A stretch of DNA of 64,000 bases from the NCBI GenBank assembly GCA_030789695.1, contig JAULAV010003358.1, forward strand, positions 62,001 through 126,000, written 5' to 3'. The stretch is from Scilla litardierei (lineage: Eukaryota > Streptophyta > Magnoliopsida > Asparagales > Asparagaceae). The notes under the pieces were generated by a model. That model made no database searches. It had not been told where the DNA came from and saw nothing but the letters and a program-made list of their open reading frames with translations. The translations under genes and the position numbers were made by a program. Of this stretch, positions 32,293 to 45,497 are shown in pieces. Every line of letters begins with the position of its first letter. Within the stretch, counting starts at the first letter, position 1.

Positions 32293-33448
32293 ATGTACAC
32301 AAGATCAAAGGAGCATCAAGAAGAAATATTATTTAATCCGGAGATCGAACGTAGGGCAATGTGGCTTAGGGCCGAGAGAAGACTTGCTATAGAGGAAAAT
32401 TGTATGAACCGACAGGAGACACCGAAGGAGTTAGCGGCACGCATGGCTAGGCTAATATCTATCAGAGATAGGCTATGGCCTAAGACTACTTCTACTACTT
32501 CATCCATTGCGATGCCAGAGTTGGCAGCGGACAAGAATTTCGAGCTTAAAACGGGACTTGTAGTTCTAATGCAACAAAACCCATTTCATAGGAACGACCA
32601 CGAGAATCCACATTACCACCTTCAGTTGTTCTTGTCCAAGTGCGCTATTTTTCAGATGCCTGGTGTGCCCGCCAATGCCATCCGACTACGCCTCTTCCCA
32701 TTCACCCTTAGGGACAAAGCATTATATTGGTTGAGGTACATGGGAGGAGCTGGCGAGTGCCTTTGTTAATAAATTCTACCCACCATCCAAGACAGTCAAG
32801 ATAAGGAGCGCGCTCATGTCCTTCAAGCAAAGACCACAGGAGACTCTATTTGAGGCATGGGAGCGCTTTAAAGATCTCCAACACCAATGCCCCCATCATA
32901 GCATCGAAGCATGGGAGCTAGTACATAGCTTTTACAATGGACTCCAACCGGGCACCAAGCAAATCATCGATGCAACCGCTAATGGAGCCATTCTATTTAA
33001 GACACCGGATGAAGCTACGGCCCTACTAGAGGAGATGGCCTCTAACAACCAACAATGGGGCGACGAGAGAGGACATTCTTCATCCTCCTTGAAGCCAACA
33101 AGCATATATGAGGCCAAGGCCGTAGCGGAGCTCTCTACGAAGTTTGACTCTCTCCACAAGGTAGTGGAGAGATTGGAGAAGTTGATTACCGAGCCGCATG
33201 GAACTCCCACCACATCTACACCGGGAGGCAATATGAGCGATTGGCAAGACCAAGCTCAAGTTATGTTCGTTGGAGGAGAGCAAGGAGAGGGTGCTATAGA
33301 GCAAGTCCAATATGTTGCGAGGAACATCGGTTATTGGGCCAACCCATGGAGCTTTAAACCCACCACCGCAACAACCTCAAGCTCGGCCTCCACCTCCACA
33401 ACCTCAATATCAACCAAGAGGGCCACCACAACAAAGCTATCCACCTAG
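32293..33448 (+). pseudogene. gag: Gag of A2, deletion and frameshifts
   Basis: ATG at 32293 gives MYTRSKEHQEEILFNPEIE. The Gag core LFPFTLRDKALYWLR matches A1, but about 30 bases are missing near 32735 and the phase changes. It resumes with FVNKFYPPSKTVKIRS and SFKQRPQETLFEAWERFKDLQHQCPHH. A further phase change near 33330 moves the Pro/Gln-rich linker into the protease frame. No zinc knuckle seen. Three breaks make it non-functional. Confidence 0.85.
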
Positions 33449-34984
33449 GCAACAAGCGGGACCATATAGGCCACTGGGCTATAATCAAGGGTGGAGAGCT
33501 CCCAACCCACCACAAGCGCCACCGAGGTCGGATCATGAAGCGAGGGTGGAGGAATTCATGGTGGAGCAAAAGAAAATAAATGCTAGATTGACGGCTCAAG
33601 ACTCTCTCAATACCGTCATGGCACAATTAGCGGAGCAACTTGCGTTGCTTAACAAAAATACTCAACAATTACCGGCTCAACCGGAGCCAAACCCACGGAG
33701 CAATACCGGCCACATCAATGCGGTGGTGGCGGTTACTACTAGGGGCGGGAAGGACACTACTCCCGCCATGGTTCAAACCAAGGAGCCCGTGGAAGAAATT
33801 TTGAATGACAAGGAGCCGGCGATTGAGGAGGAATGCCCAAAAGAGCCACAAGAAGGTGAAAATTCTGAAATTGTGAAGCCACGCGAGGAGCGCACCTATA
33901 TGCCATGGGTGCCCTTTCCTCAACGGTTGGTAAGAGCTAAGATTAAGAAGCGGCTAGCCAAATTTCTTGAGTACTTGCGAGGAGTGAGCCTCAATATCCC
34001 TTTCTTGGATGCTATTGTAGAGATCCCGTAATATGCCAAGTTGTTAAAAGACTTAATTTTGGGAAAGAAGAGAAAGGAGAAGATAATGCTCGCCGAGCAA
34101 GATACATGGTTCACCCGGAAGGAGAAGGAGCCCACAAAATTCAAAGATCTCGGAAGTTTCCGCATTCCATGCACACTTGGAGGAGTCCCGCTACAAAAGG
34201 CCTTGGTAGATTTGGGAGCAAGTGTGAGCCTAATGCCCCTAAGTATGTTTAAGACATTGAATACGGGGACCGACTTGAAGCCGACAGATATGAGAATACA
34301 ACTAGCAGACGGTCGGGTTACTAGGCCGGTGGAAATTGCAAAGAACATACCGCTCCAAGTACCTGGAGGAATTTGTTTACCGTGCGACTTTGTAATCATG
34401 GACATCAAGGAGGAGGGCGACACATTGCTAATTCTTGGACGCCCTTCTTAGCCACCGCCGGCGTGATAGTTGACATGAGAGAGGGCACCTTTTCTTTAAA
34501 TGTCGGAAACATCGAGGTGGAGCTCCATATCCCTAAAGCAATGAAGCATATGCCCTACCAAGAGGAAGTGGACTACGTGGACCTCTTCGATGAGGTGATC
34601 GATGAAGCTATACCACATTCTATCGGTGCCTTGCACGATGATGGCTTCGAAAAAGGCCAATCTTCTAGCAATGGAGAAAAGTTGGAGGACCCGCCGGACT
34701 ATTCTATGGTTGATGACAAAGACGACGCTGATATCGCAAGAATTAAGGAGCTATGCAAGCTCTCCACGGCCAACAATTTGAAGAAAGCTCCGCCGGACAA
34801 GAAAGCATCATCACCGGTGAAGAAAAAGAATGGTACAAGCTCAAGCTTATGGGACTTATCCCCCAACAATACCCATGATGAGGGGAAGCCGAGGAAAGCC
34901 TACGAACATCAACAATTAAACCCAAGTGTCCTTCCCGGCAAGTTTGACGGGCGCATCTCACACGCGCCGAATATCGCGCACTAA
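33312..34984 (+). pseudogene. pro: Aspartic protease region of A2, stop and frameshift
   Basis: A Pro/Gln linker and TTRGGK segment, then a stop at 34029-34031. The same phase continues with the protease: catalytic motif DLGASVSLMPLSMF at about 34210-34250 and LILGRPS at about 34430. A one-base shift near 34445 carries the rest to 34984 (ATAGVIVDMREGTFSLNVGN, then acidic and Lys-rich tail). It ends about 14 bases before the conserved hairpin box. No RT follows. Confidence 0.87.
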
Positions 34985-34997
34985 ACGAATATCTTAA

Positions 34998-35047
34998 GGG
35001 GTCGAACTCAAGACCTTAAACGAGCGCTTGTCGGGAGGCAACCCGAC
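34998..35047 (+). other. Conserved hairpin box after the protease (A2)
   Basis: Aligns with 2741-2790. The stem TCGGG-AGGCAA-CCCGA lies at 35031-35046. Compared with A1, one stem pair changed from T-A to C-G while the loop is identical. From 35048 to 35314 I see non-coding sequence only. Confidence 0.6.
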
Positions 35048-35314
35048 GGTTTTATATTATTTTTAGTTGAATTCTATTTTTGTTTTAAATCTTTCTTAGT
35101 GTTTAGAGTCTAGAGTCAATAAAAATCGTGACAACGGGCTCTATTTTTCATGACAGGAGATGGAGAACGAAGAACCATTTAAATGGAGGATGACCATGGC
35201 AAGGGAGAGCACTCCAGGAACACGCTCAGGCCTCAGGAGGAGGAGGAAACTGACGGGGCCGAGAAAAACAGAAAGTGGCGCAAAAGCAGAGAGTCGGCGC
35301 AGAAAACAGCAAAC

Positions 35315-35652
35315 CACTCGGCCAAGTGAACTTTTCATTCGGCCGAGTGAAGACTCTACTCGGCCGAGTAGGGTACTGATCAGGGAAGATCCTACAGACC
35401 ACTCTCTGTTATTTTCTGTAATTTACAGTATTTATTTGCCACTCGACCGAGTGACTATATTACTCGGCCGAGTGAATCTGATACCCTACACGCTTCATAA
35501 TCGATGAGTGGCCTTGCCACTCGACCGAGTGGAACATGTCCATTCGGCCGAGTGGGAAAAGCTACTCGACTGAGTCGTAACTATAGGGAGATTTCAAAAA
35601 AAAATTAAACGCTGAGCCATTCGACCGAGTGAACGCATCACTCGGCCGAGTG
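35315..35652 (+). repeat. Internal palindrome array of A2
   Basis: CACTCGGCCAAGTG, ACTCGGCCGAGTAG, CACTCGACCGAGTG and similar copies, the last at 35639-35652. They are the motifs of the A2 LTR array. The copy at about 35457-35485 also appears beside the 3' LTR at 48731 and 48851. Confidence 0.9.
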
Positions 35653-35661
35653 ACCCAACTT

Positions 35662-35667
35662 TATAAA
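35662..35667 (+). promoter_or_regulatory. Candidate internal TATA box before the A2 env-like gene
   Basis: TATAAA ten bases after the last palindrome. A C-rich leader follows (35700-35930), as in A1. Promoter activity is inferred. Confidence 0.5.
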
Positions 35668-36132
35668 CCCAGCGGGCGAGGCCCATTTCCCAAGCACGAG
35701 AAAAATCCCAAATCTTTCCCCGAGCCATTTCGAATTCCCAGCGCCTCGCCTGAATCGCCACCCCTCTTTCCTCACCCAAGCCACCCCCCATCGCCGTCGC
35801 CGACCGCCGGTGATGCGCCACCACCTGCACCCGCCGGCGCCGCCGCCCCTTCACCGCTTCGCCTCCATTGCGCCCCAAAATTCCTATTTCTCGCCTTTTT
35901 CTCCGATCCGTATCCCCCTTAAGCCCCAAATTGAAATTAATTCTTATATATATCTATTATCCCCTACCTTCCCCAATATATATTGATATCCATTGCTGAT
36001 TTGATTATTTGTGTTTCATGCTAGCTTGGGGGAGCTTGGGGAAGATTCAGGACGCTTTGGAGCTTCGCAGAGGAGGCGATTCTTCGCACACCTCACTTTT
36101 TTGCTCTCGCGTCATGATCAGGTATACTCGTT
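35668..36132 (+). other. Leader of the A2 env-like gene, cut by L1
   Basis: CCG- and CCA-rich leader-like sequence, then AGCTTGGGGGA at 36023-36033 followed at once by a second AGCTTGGGGAA. L1 is inserted at 36133 (target TCGTT). The leader resumes at 45445 and reaches the env-like ATG at 45498. Confidence 0.55.
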
Positions 36133-38983
36133 TGTCACGCCCCGCTTCCCAAAAATATGGAGGCGAAGCGTGAGAAGGTCCGCTCAGACTTGAAGCTGCA
36201 AGCTGCAAGTCCGATAAGCGTCAATCAACTTTAAAACTGCAGGTCCTTACAACGCGAACGAAACAAAGATAATAATAATGAAATGAGACAAAGGAGGTAT
36301 CTCAGAATATCCATAAAATAAGTTTCAACATCACAGAAAAAGCCACCAGGCTGAAAAGAAAAAGAGTCTAAGGCCCAAACATGGCCGACAAAAGTACAAC
36401 GTACAAAACAAAGGTGTCACGCACCAACAACTAACAGAAATCCTAAAACAAAAGGGAAAACAGCAAGGTCACTCAGAAAGGTCACCGGTATCCACAAAGC
36501 TCCTCCTGGGCAGACATGGACTCAGGCTCAGCGTCAGCAAAACATCACGTACTCAGCAACGGTCTCTGGCTCAAGGTCTAACATGTGACACCCAAAAGAG
36601 CAAGAGGCACATGTCAGCAAGTCTACAAGAGACTTGTGCAAGGAAACTGAAAGTAGGTAAACAACCTAACAGTTCTAACATGAATGAAATGACATGGCAG
36701 TTTAAAGTATGAGTGCAACAAGTAAGGTAAGTAAAGTAAAGTACGAGCATGGCATTTGAAACATGGCATGGATGTCAAGTTTTACATGAACAAGCACAAG
36801 TACAAAGACAAGTCTAGTAAGCACGTCGTGCACAGAGTTCACGCCTTACAGCTAGAGTGGCTGATCGGGCCAACTCCTAAGCTGAGTGGTCGCTCAACCC
36901 TACCCCTCCACGTGTATCGAGCCAGGGCCTTACCCCCGAACGGGAATGCTCGCTTCTGGATCATGAGCCAGGAAGTGTTTTTCATGATGGCATAGGGGTG
37001 CACCTAGCCCGGGACAAGCAAGTACAAGTATGTAGCGTGTGCTACGAATGCGACATTCAATGCATGGATGACATGACATGGCAGTTAAAGTAAAGCATAC
37101 AGGTAAGGAAAGTAAACATGACAGTTTAATATGCATGATCAACAAGTTAAAGGGGTTGGATCTAGCTTCGTTGTCAAGCTAGATCAATTTAGGTGACGGA
37201 TCTAGTTTCGTTGTCAAACTAGATCAAATAGGCGTCTAGCCAGCTATCATTTCACTGACTAGTCTCTTTTACGCTAAAAACAAGGAAGTGGCCTAAAAAC
37301 ATGGCCCTACACAAGAGTTGGAAAGTTTCACGTGCCTGCAAGTACAACGTCTGAGAAACACCGTCCAAGAGAGTCCAAGTCACAAATAACATACGTGCAC
37401 AAGTCCACCGGCCTAAAGTCCATATTATTAATCTTGATTAGTGAATTTAAAACATTTAAAACATTTTAAAAACATCAATTTTAGTCTTGATTAACAGGCA
37501 ATGGGTTGGGGGTCCTAAGGGTGCAAAGCATTACCTCAACACGACGTGAAAATTACACTGGCGTCGGGTAGCGACGCCAGGGGTTGGAATAAGAGAACGC
37601 GCTCCAAGTCCTGATTCCAAATTAGTTTCTTCGTTGGAAAGTTCAGAGCAGCAACCGGGGTGACGAATCCAGATTCCAAAGCTAGCATGTGCGACGACGG
37701 GCTACGACGTGTCGCAACGTCGTACGCGGCAAATCGTCAGAGAGAAAGCACCTAGGTGGGGCCCACAGTAGTCCTAGGGACCAATAGGGGACCCACAATA
37801 CCTCTAGAGAACTTGGGGGGCCCACGGTGGCAAGCGGTGCGACGGGTGCGGGGTTGCGACGAATGGCTCTCGGTCGTACAGCCTCGGTGCGGGGGATTCC
37901 ATCGGTCGGGCACATGCGGTGGGGCTGTGCAGGGCTTGGGGTCGGTGCAGTGGCGGGTGCGGAGAATTCCATCGGTCGGAGCGGGAGACAGCACCGGTCG
38001 GGCGCTTGGCGGGCACGTTGCAACGTTGCAACGCGGGGCGATGCGGGCGTGAGCGGGCGGGGGCTTCGGTCAGGCACGGGGGAAAGCGGGGTGCGGAGCG
38101 GGCTTGCGAGCGGGTGCAGGGCGATGCAGATGTGCGGAGCGGGCGACCGGTCTGACCGAGAGCTTCTCTCGGTCGGGCACAGGGGAAAGCAGAGCAACGG
38201 CTGTGCAAGCAGGCGGAGCAGATGAGCGGGCATGAGCAGCGGTCGGTGCGGGGGTTTTGAGTCCGTTCTCTCGGTCGGTGCGGGGAAAGCTCGTCGCAAC
38301 GTTGCGACGATTCGTCGCAACGTCAAATTTGAGTTTTGGAAGCGGCTAGGGTTATTTTCTTGCGAAAATAGGTCTTCCTAGAGGTTGTTTATATAGTGTA
38401 GAGGGGTTGACTTGGTCTAGGGCTAATCCTAATGAAATTAGGAGTTTAAAAATAATTTAAAATTCAAATCTCACCAACTCCAACTCACCCAAGGCTTAGG
38501 TGGGGCCCAAATGAGCTGGAAATTGGCTCAAAAATTATTTGAAACGGTTTAAACTCAAATAAATTTTCTTTGGCCGAAATTAATATAAAAATGAATTATT
38601 AAAAATATTATAAACCTTGTTAAAAATATAAAAGTAGTCAAATAAACTCCAAAAATTATTAAATAAATATCGGAGTGATCGTGATGACGAAAGTGAGCTA
38701 ACTAAGAAGACGGATCTCCATTTCAACATCGGACGACGAAACTAAAAATAGAAACATCTCCCGTCAAAAGTGAAAATCGCAACGTCTCATCGAATAAGAT
38801 TAAATTGTGGGAAAACGACTCGAGAAACGTCGTTCCAAAATAGTGCCACTATTTAATACTCTCAGAGACGTTCACAACGGCATATCACAACAAAGTGTTC
38901 ACAAACAAACAAAGTCTAAAGTAAACACGTGCACGGTCAAAAGCACGTGCACGAACAACGTACAACGAAAAGTGGTCGTTACA
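36133..38983 (-). repeat. 3' LTR of L1
   Basis: Minus strand starts TGTAACGACC and ends GGGGCGTGACA. The TATA box TATATAAA is near 38389-38396, so U3 is only about 590 bases and over 2.2 kb would be transcribed. Between 37840 and 38340 the sequence is GC-rich with GTTGCGACG palindromes and CTCGGTCGG motifs. Open frames there are low-complexity, not convincing genes. Confidence 0.92.
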
Positions 38984-40004
38984 TCCTCCCCACCTTAGAA
39001 TAAAGTCCGTCCTCAGACTTTCTAATATATCTAGTCACTCTAATAACTACCCCAATCAAGTCACATTATATTTCAAACCAGGTATAGTCATTACAAGTGC
39101 TTATATATGCACTAGGTAGTCAAACATTAACACTACCAACATGTATATATATATATATATTCACGTACGTCATACACTTATACCTATTATAGTCAGTCAA
39201 ATTCATACACATATTTCAATCATATATATAAGCATACATCCCTTACATAACTACTACTTACCTAACACCAAAACAACATTTCAGATACTCACATAAGGAT
39301 AGTCTCACACTTAGCAAATACAATCATTGCTCTACGTATAGATAGCTACCTAGGCACAAACAACATGGGTATACTACTCCCTAATATTTCCTAGTATACA
39401 TCCAATACTAAGCACATCAACATAAGTAGTCACACATACCATTATTAAGTCAAGTTTACTATATCTAATATATATATTCACCACCACTATAGTTTCACAA
39501 TCTATAGTCATTCAAATGCATGCAAATAGTTCACCATGTATTCACATCACATATGGTCCTATAACTGTATTTACGACACTCCACATATACCATAGTTACC
39601 AATAACTGTAACTAAGCACCTACTTACCCGTGCATGGTGCACACCCATACACGCTAACATTTCATTTACATATACCAATCATACCATCATATATCCAGTT
39701 CATCTACACACCTAGTTTAGCTAGCACACATACGTTCACACGAGCAAGTTCTTAGTAATTAACTATACCACAAGACCAACACCTATAACTATATACTGGT
39801 GTAGCGACCCACAATCATGTGCGTAACACAACCAGGCACAACGCTCCTATCACTATACATACATCAAACATTGCTATATTCAAACTTCAGACATACATAT
39901 CAATATACTTAGAGTATACCCACTCAAGCTTGAGTGAGACTCAATACACACATCAGAATATTCTACATACGTAACACGGCATTCATACATATACCAATAC
40001 CACC

Positions 40005-40073
<69 letters not shown>

Positions 40074-42580
40074 ACCAATACAACCATATACATGCCATAA
40101 GTCGATCACACTTAATATTTAGTCAGGTAATACTCACGTAGTTCAATCACTCTATATACCATAATAATAATACAGACATCAGCACACTTATAATCATAAT
40201 ACACTCCCTAATACATACGCATTCATCGTATAGTCACACACATGTAACATATATATTCACACCATAGCCTACTACCTATAATTAGTATACCAACACCTAT
40301 ACATACATGGTTAAGATGTGCAATAGTCGTGTATACCTCACGGTATGCACGCATACAACATCCCGTAAAAGCAAGCAATACCAATCAGAATTATAATCCT
40401 ACTACCATATGTATATCACATATATACTCAGGCAACAAAACATAACTACTTACGTCTAAGCACAATATATATCTACCTACGAGCACATACTCACACGTAC
40501 TAGTATATAGGTCATATAATAGGCCTACCCTCTTAACCATACGTACATTTATTATTATCACTCCTAGCATACACATAGTTTTACCAATCATTTTATTTCA
40601 ACCATTACAAGTATCTCTAACTACATACACTCCATTAGATATTTCAACGCTGATTCATATATACTCAGACGCCCCTAGAGTGGTATAACTATCCTCACAC
40701 ACTAACACACAAACAACTTAAACAATCACGAATAACTCCGAGTATATATATACATCACACAATAGACAAACATTAATATACTATGGGGGGTACACTCATT
40801 CAAGCTCGCGTACATAACTTAGGTACATGCACTACGACTACCTCACGAGGTCCAAGGCCCATACTAACAACTTATAGTTGACACAGACATTGGCGGGCAC
40901 TAAAGCCTAAGCAATGTAGAGAGAGGTCGAGGTCGAAAGCGTGACGAGGGAAGGATCGATAAGCACGAGTTCGGATAGAACGATTACAAGGAGACAGCTT
41001 GGTTAGACGAAACATAGACTCAATGGTGATGTTTAGGTTGAGGGAAAAGGAGATGTAGTGACACTTATATAGGATGGAGAAAAGGAATAGTATAAGTAAC
41101 ATAAGCTAACATACGCGAAATTTGAAAACTGTCGTACTTCAAAAGTTGAAATCCCAGTCTGAAAAGAAATATTTGGAGATCGATAAAACGAGTTGTTCAA
41201 AATGAGTTTGAGTCGAATATTCATAATAAGAGAAAATGGTCTATTGGTTTAAAAAAAATCATTATAAAAGGAAGTAAAATCATTTACACGAATATTAAGG
41301 ATGTGGTTTAGAAAATTTTATACGTCAGTAATTTAATATAATGTTGTCAAAAGTTTTTGAAAGTCAAAGAATGAAATCAAGTAACGGAAGAATTTATACT
41401 CATGTTAAATGCTTTCAAAACTTTTAGGCTATGGAAAATTTAAAATAATCAATATTGAAACTACTTTTAGGGAACCAGGGTTTGCCAAAAATGAGAAACT
41501 GATTTACACAAGGTTCTTAATATACGAGCACAACAAGTCTGGTACGGATATAAAAATAATTTAAAGTATGTATGGTGCACGGAAAGATAATATTAACTTA
41601 GTGGTAGAATTATCGAAATTGGTAATAAGCTTTAAAATCAAATCATGGAGGGTCTAAATCAGGAAGTGGTTATGAAATAGTGATTTTACAAAAATCTGGA
41701 GTAGAGAAAACGCCGAGCATAAGATCGACTTGCTGAAAGCTGAATTTCCAAGTGACTTGAAAAGTATATGAATGGCATAAATCAGGAGGAAAAATCACAA
41801 GTTGAATAAAAGTACGGTTCAGAATAAAATTAATATATGAAGGGACGACACATTTACTTAAGTACGAAAAATATAGGCTGGAAAAATACCATAAGCTAGT
41901 ATTCGAAATTTCGACAAAAGTTTTAAAAATTTTAAATCAACGAAGGAGCATGAAGTATATATATATATATATTAAAATTTTGAACAGATTTAAACTTAGT
42001 GGAAGAGAAGATTGAAAAATACTTTCAGAAGATTCAAGATTTGTAATGGAGATGTTCGAAAATTGACGACGATCGTCATGAGGTGATCTCGTGAATCGAG
42101 GCAAGGAAATTGGTCAGGTGATCAGAACATACATACGCCTAGGATATGAATCAGGGGAATCTACTGGGAAACTCCTACGGTCGAACAACTAAAGATTAAG
42201 GAACGAAGCGCTAAGACCTTCTAAGGAGCTAGACGGTAATGAAATGCGTTCAGCTTGGTCCGAAATCGATGAACCCAAACGAACGACTGAAGGAAATTCT
42301 AGAAGTCTAATATGGTCAGAGTTAGACAAGAACCACTAAGGTAACTCCTACGACGATTAAATCAACTGCTGACAGGGAGTCTAACTAACAATCAGAGGCC
42401 TCTAACTAGCAAGCACAGACGACTAACTAAGTCTCTTACCACCTAGTGACATAGGAAAATGACTAGACTCAGGGCTTATGACTCGGATGTTGCAATTTAT
42501 TTAATGGACATTCCGTTATTATCGTTGTCCCGTTAATTCGTAATTGCAAGACTGGACCTGCATGGGCCACCAACAAAACA
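38984..42580 (-). other. Interior of L1, no genes
   Basis: No open frame looks coding. From about 38990 to 40860 the plus strand is strikingly poor in G, made of A, C and T words such as ACATA and CATAC. A TA microsatellite runs from about 40009 to 40071. From 40870 to 42580 composition is ordinary AT-rich. Confidence 0.8.
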
Positions 42581-45439
42581 TGTCACGCCCTGCTTCCCAA
42601 AAATATGGAGGCGAAGCGTAAGAAGGTCCGCTCAGACTTGAAGCTGCAAGCTGCAAGTCCGATAAGCGTCAATCAACTTTAAAACTGCAGGTCCTTGCAA
42701 CGCGAACGAAACAAAGATAATAATAATGAAATGAGACAAAGGAGGTATCTCAGAATATCCATAAAATAAGTTTCAACATCACAGAAAAAGCCACCAGGCT
42801 GAAAAGAAAAAGAGTCTAAGGCCCAAACATGGCCGACAAAAGTACAACGTACACAACAAAGGTGTCACGCACCAACAACTAACAGAAATCCTAAAACAAA
42901 AGGGAAAACAGCAAGGTCACTCAGAAAGGTCACCGGTATCCACAAAGCTCCTCCTGGGCAGACATGGACTCAGGCTCAGCGTCAGCAAAACATCACGTAC
43001 TCAGCAACGGTCTCTGTCTCAAGGTCTAACATGTGACACACAAAAGAGCAAGGGGCACATGTCAGCAAGTCTACAAGAGACTTGTGCAAGGAAACTGAAA
43101 GTAGGTAAACAACCTAGCAGTTCTAGCATGAATGAAATGGCATGGCAGTTTAAAGTATGAGTGCAACAAGTAAGGTAAGTAAAGTAAAGTACGAGCATGG
43201 CATTTGAAACATGGCATGGATGTCAAGTTTTACATGAACAAGCACAAGTACAAAGACAAGTCTAGTAAGCACGTCGTGCACAGAGTTCACGCCTTACAGC
43301 TAGAGTGCCTGATCGGGTCAACTCCTAAGATGAGTGGTCGCTCAACCCTACCCCTCCACGTGTATCGAGCCAGGGCCTTACCCCTGAACAGGAATGCTCG
43401 CTTCTGGATCACGATCCAGGAAGTGTTTTTCATGATGGCATAGGGGTGCACCTAGCCCGGGACAAGCAAGTACAAGTATGTAGCGTGTGCTACGAATGCG
43501 ACATTCAATGCATGGATGACATGACATGGCAGTTAAAGTAAAGCGTACAGGTAAGGAAAGTAAACATGACAGTTTAATATGCATGATCAACAAGTTAAAG
43601 GGGTTGGATCTAGCTTCGTTGTCAAGCTAGATCAATTTAGGTGACGGATCTAGTTTCGTTGTCAAACTAGATCAAATAGGCGTCTAGCCAGCTATCATTT
43701 CACTGACTAGTCTCTTTTACGCTAAAAACAAGGAAGTGGCCTAAAAACATGGCCCTACATAAGAGTTGGCAAGTTTCACGTGCCTGCAAGTACAACGTCT
43801 GAGAAACACCGTCCAAGAGAGTCCAAGTCACAAATAACCTACGTGCACAAGTCCACCGGCCTAAAGTCCATATTATTAATCTTGATTAGTGAATTTAAAA
43901 CATTTAAAACATTTTAAAAACATCAATTTTAGTCTTGATTAACAGGCAATGGGTTGGGGGTCCTAAGGGTGCAAAGCGTTACCTCAACACGACGCGAAAA
44001 TTACACTGGCGTCGGGTAGCGACGCCAGGGGTTGGAATAAGAGAACGCGCTCCAAGTCCTGATTCCAAATTAGTTTCTTCGCTGGAAAGTTCAGAGCAGC
44101 AACCGGGGCGACGAATCCAGATTCCAAAGCTAGCACGTGCGACGACGGGCTACGACGTGTCGCAACGTCGTACGCGACAAATCGTCGGAGAGAAAGCACC
44201 TAGGTGGGGCCCACAGTAGTCCTAGGGACCAATAGGGGACCCACAATACCTCTGGAGAACTTGGGGGCCCACGGTGGCAAGCGGTGCGACGGGTGCGAGG
44301 TTGCGACGAATGGCTCTTGGTCGTACAGCCTCGGTGCGGGGGATTCCATCGGTCGGGCACATGCGGTGGGGCTGTGCAGCGCTTGGGGTCGGTCGCAGTG
44401 GCGGGTGCGGAGAATTCCATCGGTCAGAGCGGGAGACAGCGCCGGTTGGGTGCTTGGCAGGCACGTTGCAACGTTGCAACGTTGCAACGCGGGGCGATGC
44501 GGGCGTGAGCGGGCGGGGGCTTCGGTCAGGCACGGGGGAAAGCGGGGTGCGGAGCGGGCTTGCGAGCGGGTGCGGGGCGATGCGGATGTGCGGAGCGGGC
44601 GACCGGTCTGACCGAGAGCTTCTCTCGGTCGGGCACGGGGGAAAGCGGAGCGACGGCTGTGCAAGCGGGCGGAGCGGATGAGCGGGCATGAGCAGCGGTC
44701 GGTGCGGGGGTTTTGAGCCCGTTCTCTCGGTCGGTGTGGGGAAAGCTCGTCGCAACGTTGCGACGATTCGTCGCAACGTCAAATTTGAGTTTTGAAAGCG
44801 GCTAGGGTTATTTTATTGCGAAAATAGGTCTTCCTAGAGGTTGTTTATATAGTGTAGAGGGGTTGACTTGGTCTAGGGCTAATCCTAATGAGATTAGGAG
44901 TTTAAAAATAATTTAAAATTCAAATCTCACCAACTCCAACTCACCCAAGGCTTAGGTGGGGCCCAAATGAGCTGGAAATTGGCTCAAAAATTATTTGAAA
45001 CGTTTTAAACTCAAATAAATTTTCTTTGGCCGAAATTAATATAAAAATTAATTATTAAAAATATAATAAACCTTGTTAAAAATATAAAAGTGGTCAAATA
45101 AACTCCAAAAATTATAAAATAAATATCGGGGTGATCGTGATGACGAAAGTGAGCTAACTAAGAAGACGGATCTCCATTTCAACGTCGGACGACGAAACTA
45201 AAAATAGAAACGTCTCCCGTCAAAAGTGAAAATCGCAACGTCTCATCGAATAAGATTAAATTGTGGGAAAACGACTCGAGAAACGTCGTTCCAAAATAGT
45301 GCCAATATTTAATACTCTCAGAGACGTTCACAACGGCATATCACAACAAAGTGTTCACAAACAAACAAAGTTTAAAGTAAACACGTGCACGGTCAAAAGC
45401 ACGTGCACGAACAACGTACAACGAAAATTGGTCGTTACA
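42581..45439 (-). repeat. 5' LTR of L1
   Basis: Matches 36133-38983 with scattered substitutions and small indels, for example an extra GTTGCAAC unit near 44470. TATA box near 44845-44852 on the minus strand. The target duplication TCGTT follows. Confidence 0.92.
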
Positions 45440-45497
45440 TCGTTCCACATCTTCAGCACTTCGCACTTTGTTTGGGTAGGCATGACTCACGGGCCAC

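Larger units (their letters stand above)
36133..45439 (-). mobile_element. Non-autonomous LTR element L1 (LARD-like)
   Basis: Long LTRs (36133-38983 and 42581-45439, about 2.85 kb) flank a 3.6-kb interior without coding capacity. The target duplication TCGTT lies at 36128-36132 and 45440-45444. A purine tract TAAGGTGGGGAGGA beside the left LTR on the minus strand, and TATA boxes on the minus strand, set the orientation. The primer site beside 42580 begins TGTTTTGTTGGTGGCCC, and I cannot match it to a tRNA. Large size without genes fits a large retrotransposon derivative. Related to the LTR remnant at 22350. Confidence 0.9.

Noticed and set aside
37682..38326. A 214-codon minus-strand frame just downstream of the L1 TATA box
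   Set aside because: Pro/Arg-rich with repeated words, open because of high GC; the other LTR copy has indels that change its length and phase.
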